From Pelomonas sp963992225 (GTDB taxonomy: Bacteria; Pseudomonadota; Gammaproteobacteria; Burkholderiales; Burkholderiaceae_C), in contig CAXDTK010000002.1 in assembly GCA_963992225.1 (NCBI GenBank), positions 20,136 through 84,135 of the forward strand: DNA of 64,000 bases. The letters are read 5' to 3'. Made by a program: the position numbers and the translations under genes. Shown here piece by piece: positions 11,358-19,981 of the stretch (positions are counted from its first letter, which is position 1; each line of letters starts with the position of its first letter). The notes beneath the pieces are model-generated. The model had not been told where the DNA came from, made no database searches, and saw nothing but the letters and a program-made list of their open reading frames with translations.

Positions 11358-12509
11358 TCAGTGCATGTCTTGTGGTTCGGCCAGGGTCGCGGTAGACACG
11401 TCGTCGACGGAAATCAGCGGTGCGCGCCGCAGATCGTCCGTCACGGCCGTGAGGCACTGCCGGCTCGCTGCGTGAACGGTGAACAGCGGCTGGCCCCGGT
11501 GCACCCGCTCGCCGATCCGGGCATGCAGCACGACGCCGGCGCCGGCTCCTTGCGCTGCGCCAGCCAGCACCGCGACGCGCTGCACATGCGCGCCGTCCAG
11601 CGACCTCACGTGGCCAGCGTGTTCGGCCGTGATGGTTTCGGCGATCGGCGCCAGCGTCGGCTCACGCATCCCACCCTGGGCCTCGCACAGGGCCTGGAAG
11701 CGCCCCCATGCGGCGCCGCTGTCGAGCAGTCGCCAGGCGTCGAGCTCGCCATGTCCGGGTCGGCTCGCGCCGCACATCTCGAGCAGCAGGCCGGCTTCGG
11801 CCAGCGCGTGCATGCGCAGGTCGACCGGCGCCGCCGCGGCGCCGCGCAGCACGGCCAACACGTCCATCGCCTCGGGTGCCGGACCGATGCCCAGACCCAC
11901 CGGCTGAGTACCGGCCGAACGAGCGACGCGAACCTGCACGCCGACCGCTGCGCCCACGGCCCTTAGCAGGGCTTGCAGGCGATGGAAGCGTTCGTCGTCG
12001 GGCACGCCGGTACCCCGTCCGACCGTCACGTTGACGAGCAGGCTCCCCACGCCGGCAGCCACCCGGCGCGACAGTGCCGACGCCACGAGGCTCGCGTCAT
12101 CCGCCGTGGGACTCCACGGCACGTTCGTTGCCACGCCCGCGGCGTCCGCGCGGGCGACGCACATGCCCTCGCGCGAGGTGATGATGGCTGCAGTCGCACG
12201 ATCGAGTTCCACCCCGGTCAGCGTCGCCATCGAGTCGGCGCTGCTCCAAGTCCCCGCGCCGGACCGCAGCGAGAAGTGCGGCATCGTCGCGCCCGCGGCA
12301 GCCACGATCGCCGCAACGATCGGCGTCGTCCGGTGCCCGGGGAACCGGTCCAGTCCGTGCCGGTCGACGACGCGGGTCGACTCCCAGGCAAGTGCCCGAC
12401 TCGCCTCGGCCGTCCAGGCGCGCGCGAGGGCGATGGCCCGCCGGGCCGCCGGGCCACTGTACGGCTCCGAATCCCAGAGCTCGTGGGTCGGGCCGGCGGC
12501 TTGGCTCAT
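11358..12509 (-). CDS. Thymidine/AMP phosphorylase family protein, divergent and N-terminally short
   Basis: A 383-residue nucleoside phosphorylase-family protein. The segment VVDRHGLDRFPGHRTTPIVAA, followed by ATMPHFSLRSGAGTWSSADS, matches the archaeal-type thymidine/AMP phosphorylase pattern (DIHGVPGNK then a serine/threonine-rich loop) better than the bacterial DeoA KHSTGGVGDK. The C-terminal part (about 300-380) has the GERVHRGQPLFTVHA barrel-like region. Archaeal homologues are about 500 residues, so the N-terminal 80-100 residues are missing. Start at ATG 12509 overlaps the MerR stop (ATGA). Phosphorolysis of a nucleoside or nucleotide would feed pentose phosphates towards phosphoketolase; this link is inference, and the altered phosphate loop leaves activity open. 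Confidence 0.75.
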   Translation of the reverse strand: MSQAAGPTHELWDSEPYSGPAARRAIALARAWTAEASRALAWESTRVVDRHGLDRFPGHRTTPIVAAIVAAAGATMPHFSLRSGAGTWSSADSMATLTGVELDRATAAIITSREGMCVARADAAGVATNVPWSPTADDASLVASALSRRVAAGVGSLLVNVTVGRGTGVPDDERFHRLQALLRAVGAAVGVQVRVARSAGTQPVGLGIGPAPEAMDVLAVLRGAAAAPVDLRMHALAEAGLLLEMCGASRPGHGELDAWRLLDSGAAWGRFQALCEAQGGMREPTLAPIAETITAEHAGHVRSLDGAHVQRVAVLAGAAQGAGAGVVLHARIGERVHRGQPLFTVHAASRQCLTAVTDDLRRAPLISVDDVSTATLAEPQDMH

Positions 12510-12970
12510 CCCTCGCTCCTTCGCCCAGCGGAGGCTCCGCGGTCGCATCGCGCGGCCGAAGCCGGCTCCTGCGCGAACCCCTCGATGAGGCCACACACGG
12601 AGTGGCCGTCGGGCACGCCATCGGGACGCCGCTTCCAGTCGGCCACCGCCCGCTGCATGCGCCGATGCAGCCGCATGGCGGCGTCCAATTGACGACCCTG
12701 CTCCGCGAGTCGCTGGTCGAGCAAGGTGCGCGCACGCGGACACGGCAGTTCGCCACGCTGCCCCATCTCGACGAGTTCGCCAGCGTCCCTGAGCGTAAAA
12801 CCCAGCGCCAGCGCGCCGCGGATGAAGCGCACGCGCGCGACACTGCGCTCCGAGAACGTGCGGTAGCCGTTCTCGGTCCGGCCATCCGCCACCACCAGGC
12901 CGACCCGCAGATAGTGGCGCAGCGTGTCGGCGGACACGCCGGCCTGCCGCGCGCACTCGATCAATCGCAT
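12506..12970 (-). CDS. MerR-family transcriptional regulator
   Basis: A 154-residue MerR-type regulator. The N-terminal winged helix reads RLIECARQAGVSADTLRHYL, then GLVVADGRTENGYRTFSE and a second region RVRFIRGALALGFTLRDAGEL, all standard MerR DNA-binding positions. A dimerisation helix follows (LLDQRLAEQGRQLDAAMRLH). The C-terminal tail has scattered Cys (VCGLIE, RCDRG) but no recognisable CueR or PbrR metal motif, so the effector is unknown. I chose ATG 12970 because the longer frame to 13039 adds only unlike-MerR sequence. The stop overlaps the phosphorylase start, placing the regulator inside the operon it may control. Confidence 0.9.
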   Translation of the reverse strand: MRLIECARQAGVSADTLRHYLRVGLVVADGRTENGYRTFSERSVARVRFIRGALALGFTLRDAGELVEMGQRGELPCPRARTLLDQRLAEQGRQLDAAMRLHRRMQRAVADWKRRPDGVPDGHSVCGLIEGFAQEPASAARCDRGASAGRRSEG

Positions 12971-13077
12971 CGAATTTCTCCGTCGCCGCAGGGCCGCGTC
13001 GACTCCCGGGCAGCGAGTCTCGACCCGGGTGCTGCACATGGGTCAAGTCCCTGCATGACCGGGCCGGCCTGCATTGC

Positions 13078-14262
13078 TCAGATCCGCTCGAGCGCCAGCG
13101 CAACGGCCTGGCCGCCGCCGATGCACAGCGTCACGATGCCGCGGCGCAGGCCGTCGCGCTGCATCGCGTGCAGCAGCCGGGTGGTGAGGATCGCTCCGGT
13201 CGCTCCGATCGGGTGCCCGTGCGCGATGGCGCCGCCCTCGACGTTGACCACGTCCTCGGCGAAACCGAGTTCGCGCTGGCAGGCCAGCGCGATGGCCGCG
13301 AAGGCCTCGTTGATCTCGACCCGGTCGACGTCCCCGATGGTCCAGCCGGCACGCTCGAGCGCCTGGCGCACGGCCGGCAGCGGCCCGAGCCCGAAGAAGT
13401 TCGGGTCCACGGCGCCGATGCCGAAAGCCGCCAGGCGCGCCTGCGGCTGCAGCCCCTGGCGCTCGGCCCAGTCGCGCTCGGCCACCACCATCGCGGCCGC
13501 GCCGCTGTTGAGGCCTGGCGCATTGCCCGCGGTGATGGTGCCCTCCTTGCGGAAGGCGGGCTTGAGCCGCGCCAGCGACTCCATTGTCGTCTCGGGCCGG
13601 TTGTGCTCGTCGCGCGCGAACGGCACCGGCCCCTTCCGACCAGGCACCTGCAGGGTGACGATCTCGCCGTCGAACCGGCCCGCCGCCTGCGCGGCCGAGA
13701 ACGCCCGCTGCGAGCGCAGCGCCCAGCGGTCCTGGTCTTCCCGCGAAATGCCGCAACGGATCACCAGGTCCTCGGTGTGCCAGCCGGCATGCTGCCCGCT
13801 GACGGCGTCGTGCAGGCCGTCCAGCAGCATGCTGTCGAACAGCGTCACGTCGCCCATGCGCGCACCCCAGCGTCCCTGCGGCAACAGGTAGGGCGCGCGG
13901 TCCATGTTCTCCATGCCGCCGGCCACCGCGCAGTCGACCATGCCGGCGGCCACCTCGAGCGCTGCGCTGACGACGGCTTGTGCCCCGGATCCGCAGACAC
14001 GGTTGACCGTCAGCGCGGGCACTTCGACGGGAAGCCCCGCCGCGAGCCCTGCCTGGCGAGCCGGGTTCATCCGGTTGCCGGCCTGAATGACGTTGCCCAT
14101 CACGAGCGACTGCACCTGCGCCCCGGCAAGGCCGTTGCGCAGCAACGTCTCGCGGATCACCGCGGCGCCGAGTTCGGCGGCCGGCAGGTCCTTGAGCGCA
14201 CCGCCGTAGGTGCCGATGGGAGTGCGAACCGCACCGCAAAGGACGACTTCGTTGCTTGCCAT
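13078..14262 (-). CDS. Acetyl-CoA C-acetyltransferase (thiolase)
   Basis: A 394-residue biosynthetic-type thiolase that condenses two acetyl-CoA to acetoacetyl-CoA, the first step of polyhydroxybutyrate synthesis (it also runs in reverse in acetoacetate use). Present are the N-terminal catalytic Cys in NRVCGSGAQAV (about 86-96), GGMENMDRAPY, the catalytic His in EGGAIAHGHPIGATGA (about 345) and the C-terminal Cys in IVTLCIGGGQA. The length is standard. ATG 14262 follows a TCTCCT-complement ribosome site (AGGAGA), 17 bases downstream of the AckA-PduL stop. Sitting directly after the acetyl-P to acetyl-CoA enzyme, it is a plausible sink for that acetyl-CoA. Confidence 0.95.
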   Translation of the reverse strand: MASNEVVLCGAVRTPIGTYGGALKDLPAAELGAAVIRETLLRNGLAGAQVQSLVMGNVIQAGNRMNPARQAGLAAGLPVEVPALTVNRVCGSGAQAVVSAALEVAAGMVDCAVAGGMENMDRAPYLLPQGRWGARMGDVTLFDSMLLDGLHDAVSGQHAGWHTEDLVIRCGISREDQDRWALRSQRAFSAAQAAGRFDGEIVTLQVPGRKGPVPFARDEHNRPETTMESLARLKPAFRKEGTITAGNAPGLNSGAAAMVVAERDWAERQGLQPQARLAAFGIGAVDPNFFGLGPLPAVRQALERAGWTIGDVDRVEINEAFAAIALACQRELGFAEDVVNVEGGAIAHGHPIGATGAILTTRLLHAMQRDGLRRGIVTLCIGGGQAVALALERI

Positions 14263-14279
14263 GACGTTTCTCCTGTCGA

Positions 14280-16052
14280 TCAATGCGTCTCGCAGGACGC
14301 GTGGTTCTCGTGGTCGCGCTGGCCGCAGACGCGGGCCGTGCAGGCGGCGCTCTGCAGCACGCCCTCGCCGGCACCGCGCAATCCAGCGGCGTTGGCCTCG
14401 TCGGTGTCCAGATGCAGTTCGAGCACCGCGCCGTCGTCGACACGCAGGGCGACATGGCGCAACACCGTGCCGCGCGGCGTGTCGAGCGCGACCTCGATCT
14501 CCCCTCGATCCTGGACACCGAGCCGCCGCGCATCGGCGCTCGTCAGGTGCAGGTGGCGGCGCGCAACGATCAAACCCGGGGTGCGCAAGGCCCCTGCCGG
14601 GCCCGCCAGCGTGACCTCGGCGCTGCCCGCGAGATCGCCGGACAGGCGCAGCGGCGCCTCGATGCCGAGCCGGATGGCCTCGGTGCGGCTGACCTCGATC
14701 TGGTTGGCCGCACGGCAGGGCCCGACGACGCGCACGCGTTCGAGCCGGCCGCGCTCGCCGATCACGGAAACCGTTTCCTCGGCGGCGAAGAAGCCGGGCT
14801 GGCTGAGCGGCTGCAACACGCGCAGCGCGTGGCCGGTGCCGAACAAGGCCTCGACGGCGGCCTGCGTGAGATGCACGTGGTGGGCCGAGATCGCCACCGG
14901 CATCGAGAAGTCCTGCCGCGCCGCGGCGCGCTCGGCTCGGCGCAGCACCGCCGCGGTCTCGCGGGCGATGACCCACTGCTCGCGCGAGCGCACCGCCAGC
15001 ACCGCCACCTGCGAGCGCGGTGCCTGCAGTTCGGCGACCGCGGCACCGGACGCGCCGAAGGACTCGTTGCGGTCTTCGTCGAGACGCACGCCGAGGAACT
15101 GCAGGCCCTCCAGGATGCGCCGGCGCAGCGCGGCAGAGTTCTCCCCTGCCCCGCCGGTGAAGGCGACGGCGTCGCAGCCGCCCATTGCCGCGGCGTAGGC
15201 CCCGATGTACTTGCGAACCCGGTAGGCGTGAACCTGCAGCGCCGTGCGGGCGCCGGCATGCCCCTGGCGCGCCCGGGCCTCGATCTCGCGCAGGTCCGAG
15301 CCGATGCCCGACAGCGCCTTCAATCCACTGTCGTGGTACAGCGCCGCTTCGATCTGTGCCGGGTCGAGTCCGAGCGTCCGCGCGACGAACGCCGGCACGC
15401 CGGGGTCCAGATCGCCGCTGCGCGTGCCCATCACGAGCCCCTCCAGCGCCGTCATCCCCATCGAGGTATCGATGGACCGGCCGCGGTCGATCGCGCAGAC
15501 GCTGGCACCGTTGCCGAGGTGGCAGCTGACGATGCGCAGATCCTCAGGAGCCCGTTCCAGCGCACCGCTCACCGCTTCGAGCACGTGCCGATGCGACAGG
15601 CCATGAAAGCCGTATCGGCGCACCCCGGCGTCGCGCCAGGCCTGCGGCACCGCATAGAGCGACGCCTGCTCGGGCATGCCGGCATGGAACGCGGTGTCGA
15701 ACACGGCCACCTGCGGCAGGCCCGGCCAGCGTTCGCGCGCCAGACGGATGCCGGCCAGCGCGACCGGGTTGTGCTGGGGCGCCAGCGGGGCGGCCTGGTC
15801 GATCTCGCGCTCGGTGTCCGCGTCGACAAGCGCGGCCTCACTCAGGCGGGGTCCGCCGTGCGCGACACGATGGCCGACGGCATCGATCGCCGGCATGCCG
15901 GCATCGCGCAGCCGGCGCTCGATCTCGTCGAACGCCGCGGCATCGACCGCGGGATGCTCGATCGTCGCCTCCATCAGCGGCGTGGCCGAGGCCGGATCGA
16001 ACACGCCGAACTTGAGCGTCGCGCTGCCGGCGTTGAGCGAAAGGATGTGCAT
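14280..16052 (-). CDS. ackA: Acetate kinase fused to PduL-type phosphotransacylase
   Basis: A 590-residue two-enzyme fusion. Residues 1 to about 372 are acetate kinase: LSLNAGSATLKFG (4-16), the active-site VFDTAFHAGMP (118-127), RRYGFHGLSH (145-154), HLGNGASVCAIDRGRSIDTSMG and TGGAGENSA (299-307). Residues about 384-563 are a complete PduL domain (phosphate acyltransferase, acetyl-P plus CoA): HHVHLT (391-396), GPCRAANQIEVSRTEA, ARRHLHLTSADARRLGV (497-513) and LELHLDTDEANAAG (545-558); the repeated HxH patterns are the zinc ligands. The protein can couple acetyl-P both to ATP and to acetyl-CoA. Start at ATG 16052 was preferred over TTG 16073. It is 17 bases upstream of fabI's stop. Confidence 0.92.
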   Translation of the reverse strand: MHILSLNAGSATLKFGVFDPASATPLMEATIEHPAVDAAAFDEIERRLRDAGMPAIDAVGHRVAHGGPRLSEAALVDADTEREIDQAAPLAPQHNPVALAGIRLARERWPGLPQVAVFDTAFHAGMPEQASLYAVPQAWRDAGVRRYGFHGLSHRHVLEAVSGALERAPEDLRIVSCHLGNGASVCAIDRGRSIDTSMGMTALEGLVMGTRSGDLDPGVPAFVARTLGLDPAQIEAALYHDSGLKALSGIGSDLREIEARARQGHAGARTALQVHAYRVRKYIGAYAAAMGGCDAVAFTGGAGENSAALRRRILEGLQFLGVRLDEDRNESFGASGAAVAELQAPRSQVAVLAVRSREQWVIARETAAVLRRAERAAARQDFSMPVAISAHHVHLTQAAVEALFGTGHALRVLQPLSQPGFFAAEETVSVIGERGRLERVRVVGPCRAANQIEVSRTEAIRLGIEAPLRLSGDLAGSAEVTLAGPAGALRTPGLIVARRHLHLTSADARRLGVQDRGEIEVALDTPRGTVLRHVALRVDDGAVLELHLDTDEANAAGLRGAGEGVLQSAACTARVCGQRDHENHASCETH

Positions 16053-16069
16053 GGCCCGGCCCGCCGCCC

Positions 16070-16849
16070 TCAATGGAACACCATGCCTTCGACATGGAAT
16101 CCGGCGTCGACGTGCACCACTTCGCCGGTGATCGCCGACGCGTAGGGACTGGCCAGAAGCAGCGCCACACGGCCGACCTCGCAGCCGTCCACGGTACGAC
16201 GCTGCGGCGACCGGCGCGCGGCCTCGTCAAGCAGCTCGTCGAAGTGGGTAATGCCGGAGGCCGCGCGCGTTCGCACCGGGCCCGCGGAGATGGCGTTGAC
16301 GCGGATGCCGGCGGGCCCGAGTTCGTGCGCGAGATAGCGCACCGAGGCCTCGAGCGCCGCCTTCACCGGCCCCATCACGTTGTAGTGCTCGACGACCTTC
16401 TCGGCGCCGTAGTAGCTGACCGTCGTCAGGCTGCCGCCCTCCCGCATCAGCGGCTCTGCGAGCTTGGCCATGCGGATAAAGGAGTGGCAGGACACCAGCA
16501 TCGCCTCGGCGAACCCGACGCCCGAGCAGTCGGCCAGGCGGCCCTGCAGGTCTTCCTTGCGCGCCGACGCGATCGAGTGGAAGACGAAGTCGAGCCTGCC
16601 CCAGCGGTCGCGTAGGGCGTCGAAGACCGCCTCCAATTGCCCCTCCTCCAGCACGTTGCACGGCAGCAGTTGCGCCTGCACCTCCTCCGCGAGCGGCGCG
16701 ACGAAGGACCGAGCCTTCTCGTTGTAGTAGGTCATGGCCAGCTCCGCACCGGCATTGCGGAAGTGCCGCGTGGCAGACCAGGCCAGGCTGTCGGCATTCG
16801 CGACGCCGACCACGAGGCCCCGGCGGCCGGAAAGATCGATGGTTTCCAT
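16070..16849 (-). CDS. fabI: Enoyl-ACP reductase FabI
   Basis: A 259-residue NADH-dependent enoyl-[acyl-carrier-protein] reductase, the last reductive step of fatty acid elongation. It shows the altered Rossmann start GRRGLVVGVANADSLAW, DFVFHSIASARKEDLQGR, the FabI catalytic arrangement Y-x6-K within SYYGAEKVVEHYNVMGPVKAALE (quoted in part: HYNVMGPVK), and RVNAISAGPVRTRAASGI. The start is ATG 16849 (METIDLSG); the longer frame to 16996 adds non-homologous residues. An accessory fabI next to CFA synthase and cardiolipin synthase points to membrane-lipid adjustment; extra FabI copies can also lower triclosan sensitivity, which is not testable from sequence alone. Confidence 0.93.
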   Translation of the reverse strand: METIDLSGRRGLVVGVANADSLAWSATRHFRNAGAELAMTYYNEKARSFVAPLAEEVQAQLLPCNVLEEGQLEAVFDALRDRWGRLDFVFHSIASARKEDLQGRLADCSGVGFAEAMLVSCHSFIRMAKLAEPLMREGGSLTTVSYYGAEKVVEHYNVMGPVKAALEASVRYLAHELGPAGIRVNAISAGPVRTRAASGITHFDELLDEAARRSPQRRTVDGCEVGRVALLLASPYASAITGEVVHVDAGFHVEGMVFH

Positions 16850-16889
16850 TGAATCGCCTTGCTGTGTTACTTCGAGGGTCGACCGGCGT

Positions 16890-17111
16890 TCAGCGCGGAC
16901 CGCTCTTTCGTACGCCGTCACCCTGGAATCGCACGAGGAGGTACAGCAGCACGATGCACAGTCCGAGCAGCGCGTGCAGCCACCAGCCGAGCGCATGCGC
17001 CCGGTGTTCCAGTACCAGCAGCAGCAGCGCCACCGCCGCGAACGCCCAGAAGATCCACCGGGCCCGGGCGCGACCCTGGTCGGTGTCGGGAAGCTTCGTC
17101 GGTATGGTCAT
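16890..17111 (-). CDS. Small two-helix membrane protein
   Basis: A 73-residue protein with a polar N-terminus, two hydrophobic segments (IFWAFAAVALLLLVLEH and WLHALLGLCIVLLYLLV) separated by RAHALGWW, and a short basic end. It starts at ATG 17111 with AGGAGAAGG about 5 bases upstream, 12 bases after the stop of the next gene, so it is a co-transcribed gene. No family recognised. It lies between an exported protein and fabI. Confidence 0.65.
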   Translation of the reverse strand: MTIPTKLPDTDQGRARARWIFWAFAAVALLLLVLEHRAHALGWWLHALLGLCIVLLYLLVRFQGDGVRKSGPR

Positions 17112-17123
17112 TGCCCTTCTCCT

Positions 17124-17615
17124 TCAGCGCTCGGCGCGGTGCGGCGACCAGGCGTCGAACCTGAACTCGATCTCGTCGGTCCGCGACGGCAGCCGCACCC
17201 AGAGCCGGAACCGGTACGGCCCGTCCTTGGCAACGCCGAAGACCTGCCCGTAGCTGGCCTGGTCGTTGACCTTCATCGGCAGCAGGTACTTCGCCGGCTC
17301 GTCGACGATGCCAGCTTCGCTGAGCTGCGCGCGCACCACCGCGTCCTCGATGCGACGGCCGCTCGCGCTGTCGTAGAGCGCCACGACGAGGTGGTGCACC
17401 TGACCACCGCCCTTGGGCGGACCGCCGTGCAGTTCGGCCAGCGCATGCTTGTCGGCCACGACCGCGGCCGGCACGAGCCCCCAGTAGAGGGTGACGCCGG
17501 ACCGCTCCATCCGGCTCTGGGCCAGCGCCGGGCTCAGCATCGTGGCCAGCAATAGCAACAGCCACGTCGCGGTGAGGAATCGCCAGCCTTGTGCCGGCAG
17601 CGGGATGGTTCTCAT
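17124..17615 (-). CDS. Exported protein of unknown function
   Basis: A 163-residue protein with a clear Sec signal peptide (hydrophobic TATWLLLLLATMLSP then ALAQS). The mature part is soluble and beta-rich (GVTLYWGLVPAAVVADK, QVHHLVVALYDSASG, PYRFRLWVRLPSRTDEIEF), with HxxH-like histidines in ELHGGPPKGGGQVHH. Start ATG 17615 is preceded by GAGAGGAG at an ideal distance; an upstream in-frame ATG at 17651 overlaps the DUF3141 stop and is possible but would lengthen the signal peptide. I recognise the general look of periplasmic metal-homeostasis partners (FixH/YtkA-like beta folds) but cannot name it. Confidence 0.68.
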   Translation of the reverse strand: MRTIPLPAQGWRFLTATWLLLLLATMLSPALAQSRMERSGVTLYWGLVPAAVVADKHALAELHGGPPKGGGQVHHLVVALYDSASGRRIEDAVVRAQLSEAGIVDEPAKYLLPMKVNDQASYGQVFGVAKDGPYRFRLWVRLPSRTDEIEFRFDAWSPHRAER

Positions 17616-17647
17616 GGCGTGACTCCTCTCGGCGATCGGCCTGCTGG

Positions 17648-19324
17648 TCATCGGGCATAGATCTGCTGGAACACCAGCTCGGCCCAGAGGTCGCGGCTCG
17701 TGCGCCACGACTCCCAGGCCTGCGCGTAGGCGTCCGCGCCGACGCGCTCCAGCTGGTACCAGGGGTTGGCCTTGCGGTCCGAGTCGTGCGCGCCCCACTG
17801 GTCGAGCCACTGCCGCATCCACGGCAACCAGGCCAGCGCCGGCGTCGCCCTTTCGGACCAGACCTGCCGGCTGACGCGCATCGGATGCAGTTCGCGCAGC
17901 AGGCGTGCGGATGCGGGCGTGACCGCCATGCGCACCCACGGCGAGACCCATTGCGCATAGGCACGCTCGGCGGCCTCGGACAGCGCCTGCACCTTGTCGA
18001 ATCCAGCCGGGTTGGCGTCGAACGGCAGGTCCTCCAGGCGACGTGGTTCGAAGCGGGCCGCGGTGGCGCCGTCGCCCGTGGCGGCGTCGTCGAGAACCAT
18101 CTCGTAGAGGCCGGGCGCAAGGTCCTGGATCGTTCCGGCGTGGTGCAGGATGGCGCGATGCTCGCGCCGCGCCACGCCCGCCGACACGAAGATGCCGAGG
18201 TGGCCCACCTGCTTGTGCAGCAGGTAGACGACACGCTGGCCGGCAGCCACCAGGTCCTCGGTCGTGGCAAACACTTCCTTCAGCCAGCCCAGCGCCTGGT
18301 GCGGCGGCGTGATGTTGTCGCCGTAGGAGCTGAAGATCACCAGCGGCGCCCCGATGCGCTTGAGATCCGCACGGCAATGGCCGTCGACCACGACCTCCCC
18401 GTTCTCGAGGCGGTTGCCGACGAACAGCTCCCCGGCGATGGCCAGCATCTCCTCTCGTGCGAGTTGGTAGAAGCCGTTCCACCAGCGCTCGAACTCCAGG
18501 AAGCGATCGCGCTCGGCCTCCGGTTGCGCAAAGAGCGTGTCGTACTTCCTGAACACGCCCTCGGGCCGCAACGCCTCGAAGTTCTGCACCAGCCACGCGC
18601 CATCGAAGCGGCCGTTGCCCAAGTCCGACATCCAGTGCGCCGGCCAGACGCCACCGGTGAAGCCGCCCAGCAGCCGCATCGGGTTGACGCCGCGCTCACC
18701 GGCCCAGTACGACAGCGGCGAGCCGTTCAGCACCGCCAGCGCCGCGCGATGCTGGCAATGCGATAGCGCCAGCGTGATCGCCCAGCCGCCCTGGCAGTTG
18801 CCGTAGACGATCGGTGCCTTGCCGCGATGGCGCCCGGCAACGATGTCGATGAAGGCCGCCAGCGTCTGCACGACGGCCCCCATCGTCTGGCCCTCGACCG
18901 GCTCCGGGTCGAAGACGACGAAGTAGACCGGGTGGCCTTCGAGCAGCGCCATGCCAACTTCCGAATCGCGCTTGAAGCCGCCGATGCCGGGACCATGCCC
19001 GGCGCGCGGGTCGACGACGATCACCGGTGCGGCGCCCTTGCGCACGTGCTTCTCAAGCGCGTCAGTGCCGCAGCGCGTGACGCGCAGCAGCCGGTAGTTC
19101 GACGGCGGATCGAGGTCCCGCCCGTCTGCCACCGGCTCGGACTCAAAGTGCAGCAGCGGCGGCATACCTGCGGCCTCGTGCGCGCTCATGTTGGCCGCAC
19201 GCTCGCGCAGCGTGTCGGCCGCCGCTGTGGCGCGCCACAGCGCGTCCAGCCAATAGCGGACGACCAGGCGACCAGGCGTGAGGCCCGCGGAATCGGTCGC
19301 AACGGCGGTGTTCGATGTCGACAT
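17648..19324 (-). CDS. DUF3141 / PHA synthase-like alpha-beta hydrolase
   Basis: A 558-residue DUF3141-type protein, related to class I PHA synthases. Visible are APVIVVDPRAGHGPGIGGFK, the region YGNCQGGWA that corresponds to the PHA synthase lipase-like box (G-x-C-x-G, nucleophile Cys), LVIFSSYGDNITPP (acid region) and LLHKQVGHLGIFVS (likely catalytic His). These DUF3141 proteins often sit beside phosphotransacylase, acetate kinase and enoyl reductase genes, as here. ATG 19324 follows the CopZ-like gene by 5 bases. If it polymerises or hydrolyses hydroxyacyl thioesters it would use the acetoacetyl-CoA branch made by the thiolase; biochemical activity of this family is not something I can confirm. 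Confidence 0.85.
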   Translation of the reverse strand: MSTSNTAVATDSAGLTPGRLVVRYWLDALWRATAAADTLRERAANMSAHEAAGMPPLLHFESEPVADGRDLDPPSNYRLLRVTRCGTDALEKHVRKGAAPVIVVDPRAGHGPGIGGFKRDSEVGMALLEGHPVYFVVFDPEPVEGQTMGAVVQTLAAFIDIVAGRHRGKAPIVYGNCQGGWAITLALSHCQHRAALAVLNGSPLSYWAGERGVNPMRLLGGFTGGVWPAHWMSDLGNGRFDGAWLVQNFEALRPEGVFRKYDTLFAQPEAERDRFLEFERWWNGFYQLAREEMLAIAGELFVGNRLENGEVVVDGHCRADLKRIGAPLVIFSSYGDNITPPHQALGWLKEVFATTEDLVAAGQRVVYLLHKQVGHLGIFVSAGVARREHRAILHHAGTIQDLAPGLYEMVLDDAATGDGATAARFEPRRLEDLPFDANPAGFDKVQALSEAAERAYAQWVSPWVRMAVTPASARLLRELHPMRVSRQVWSERATPALAWLPWMRQWLDQWGAHDSDRKANPWYQLERVGADAYAQAWESWRTSRDLWAELVFQQIYAR

Positions 19325-19329
19325 GAGTC

Positions 19330-19635
19330 TCAACCGCAGCAGCAACCGCCGCGACCCTTGGTGGCCGCACCGGCACCACTGCCACAGCCACCGGTCGGAT
19401 GCTGATGCGCGGTTTGGGCGCCAGCCGCAGCGTCCGCTTGATAGCCAGCCTCGCCCAGCGCAGCGACGAGTTCCGGCACCTGATGCGCGGCGTGCTCGCC
19501 GCGGACACGCGCGATGCCGCTGCCGAGATCGACCTCGACGTCCTGCACGCCGGGGACGCGCTTGAGCGCCTTGGTGACCGACGCGACGCAGGACCCGCAG
19601 GTCATGCCGTTGACTTTGAGTTCAGTGGTTTGCAT
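19330..19635 (-). CDS. CopZ-like HMA metallochaperone with Cys-rich tail
   Basis: A 101-residue protein. Residues 1-70 are a heavy-metal-associated domain with the metal-binding loop GMTCGSC (10-16) and the expected beta-alpha fold pattern ending ALGEAGYQA. The extra C-terminal tail is Gly/His/Cys-rich (HQHPTGGCGSG and GGCCCG), which may be an additional metal-storage site and is longer than typical CopZ (about 70). It starts at ATG 19635 with a GGAG-type site and lies 5 bases upstream of the DUF3141 gene. Probable role: copper delivery to the nearby P-type ATPases. Confidence 0.9.
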   Translation of the reverse strand: MQTTELKVNGMTCGSCVASVTKALKRVPGVQDVEVDLGSGIARVRGEHAAHQVPELVAALGEAGYQADAAAGAQTAHQHPTGGCGSGAGAATKGRGGCCCG

Positions 19636-19653
19636 GTTGGGACTCCTTGGGTT

Positions 19654-19950
19654 TCAGTGCTGGTGGCCGCCCTGGCCACCGGGGGGAAGCTGGCGCGCGT
19701 CGTCCTTGGGCTTCGTCTCCGACCCGCCGCCATGCCCACCGTGGCCACCATGCCCGCCGTGCCCGAACAGGTGCATCAGCGGGCAGGCCAGCAGGATCAG
19801 GAATGGCAGCAGTTGCCCGAGGTGCGCGTTGTGGCGGAAGAACATCCAGGCGACTGCGGCAGCCAGACCGATCCACAGCACCCATTGATTGATGCGGGAC
19901 CAGTTCGGGCCGGACGGGCCGCCGTTGCCGTGTTCATGGGAGTGGTTCAT
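19654..19950 (-). CDS. DUF2933 small membrane protein with His-Gly tail
   Basis: A 98-residue protein of the DUF2933 type: His-rich start MNHSHEHGNGG, a pair of helices (WVLWIGLAAAVAWMFF, then LLPFLILLACPLMHLFGHG), and a tail of repeated GHGG units ending in GGHQH. The ACPLMHLF motif after the second helix is what I recognise from DUF2933, which is usually found in copper islands. The His/Gly tail probably binds divalent metal or Cu at the membrane surface. Start ATG 19950 has AGGAGAT upstream. It lies 18 bases from the CopZ-like gene. Confidence 0.83.
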   Translation of the reverse strand: MNHSHEHGNGGPSGPNWSRINQWVLWIGLAAAVAWMFFRHNAHLGQLLPFLILLACPLMHLFGHGGHGGHGGHGGGSETKPKDDARQLPPGGQGGHQH

Positions 19951-19981
19951 GGAAGATCTCCTGGCTGCGTTGATGCGTCGG

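Noticed and set aside
19654..19950. Short repeats as a CRISPR-like array
   Set aside because: The repeats are coding GHGG units of the DUF2933 tail; no spacer pattern occurs anywhere in the window.
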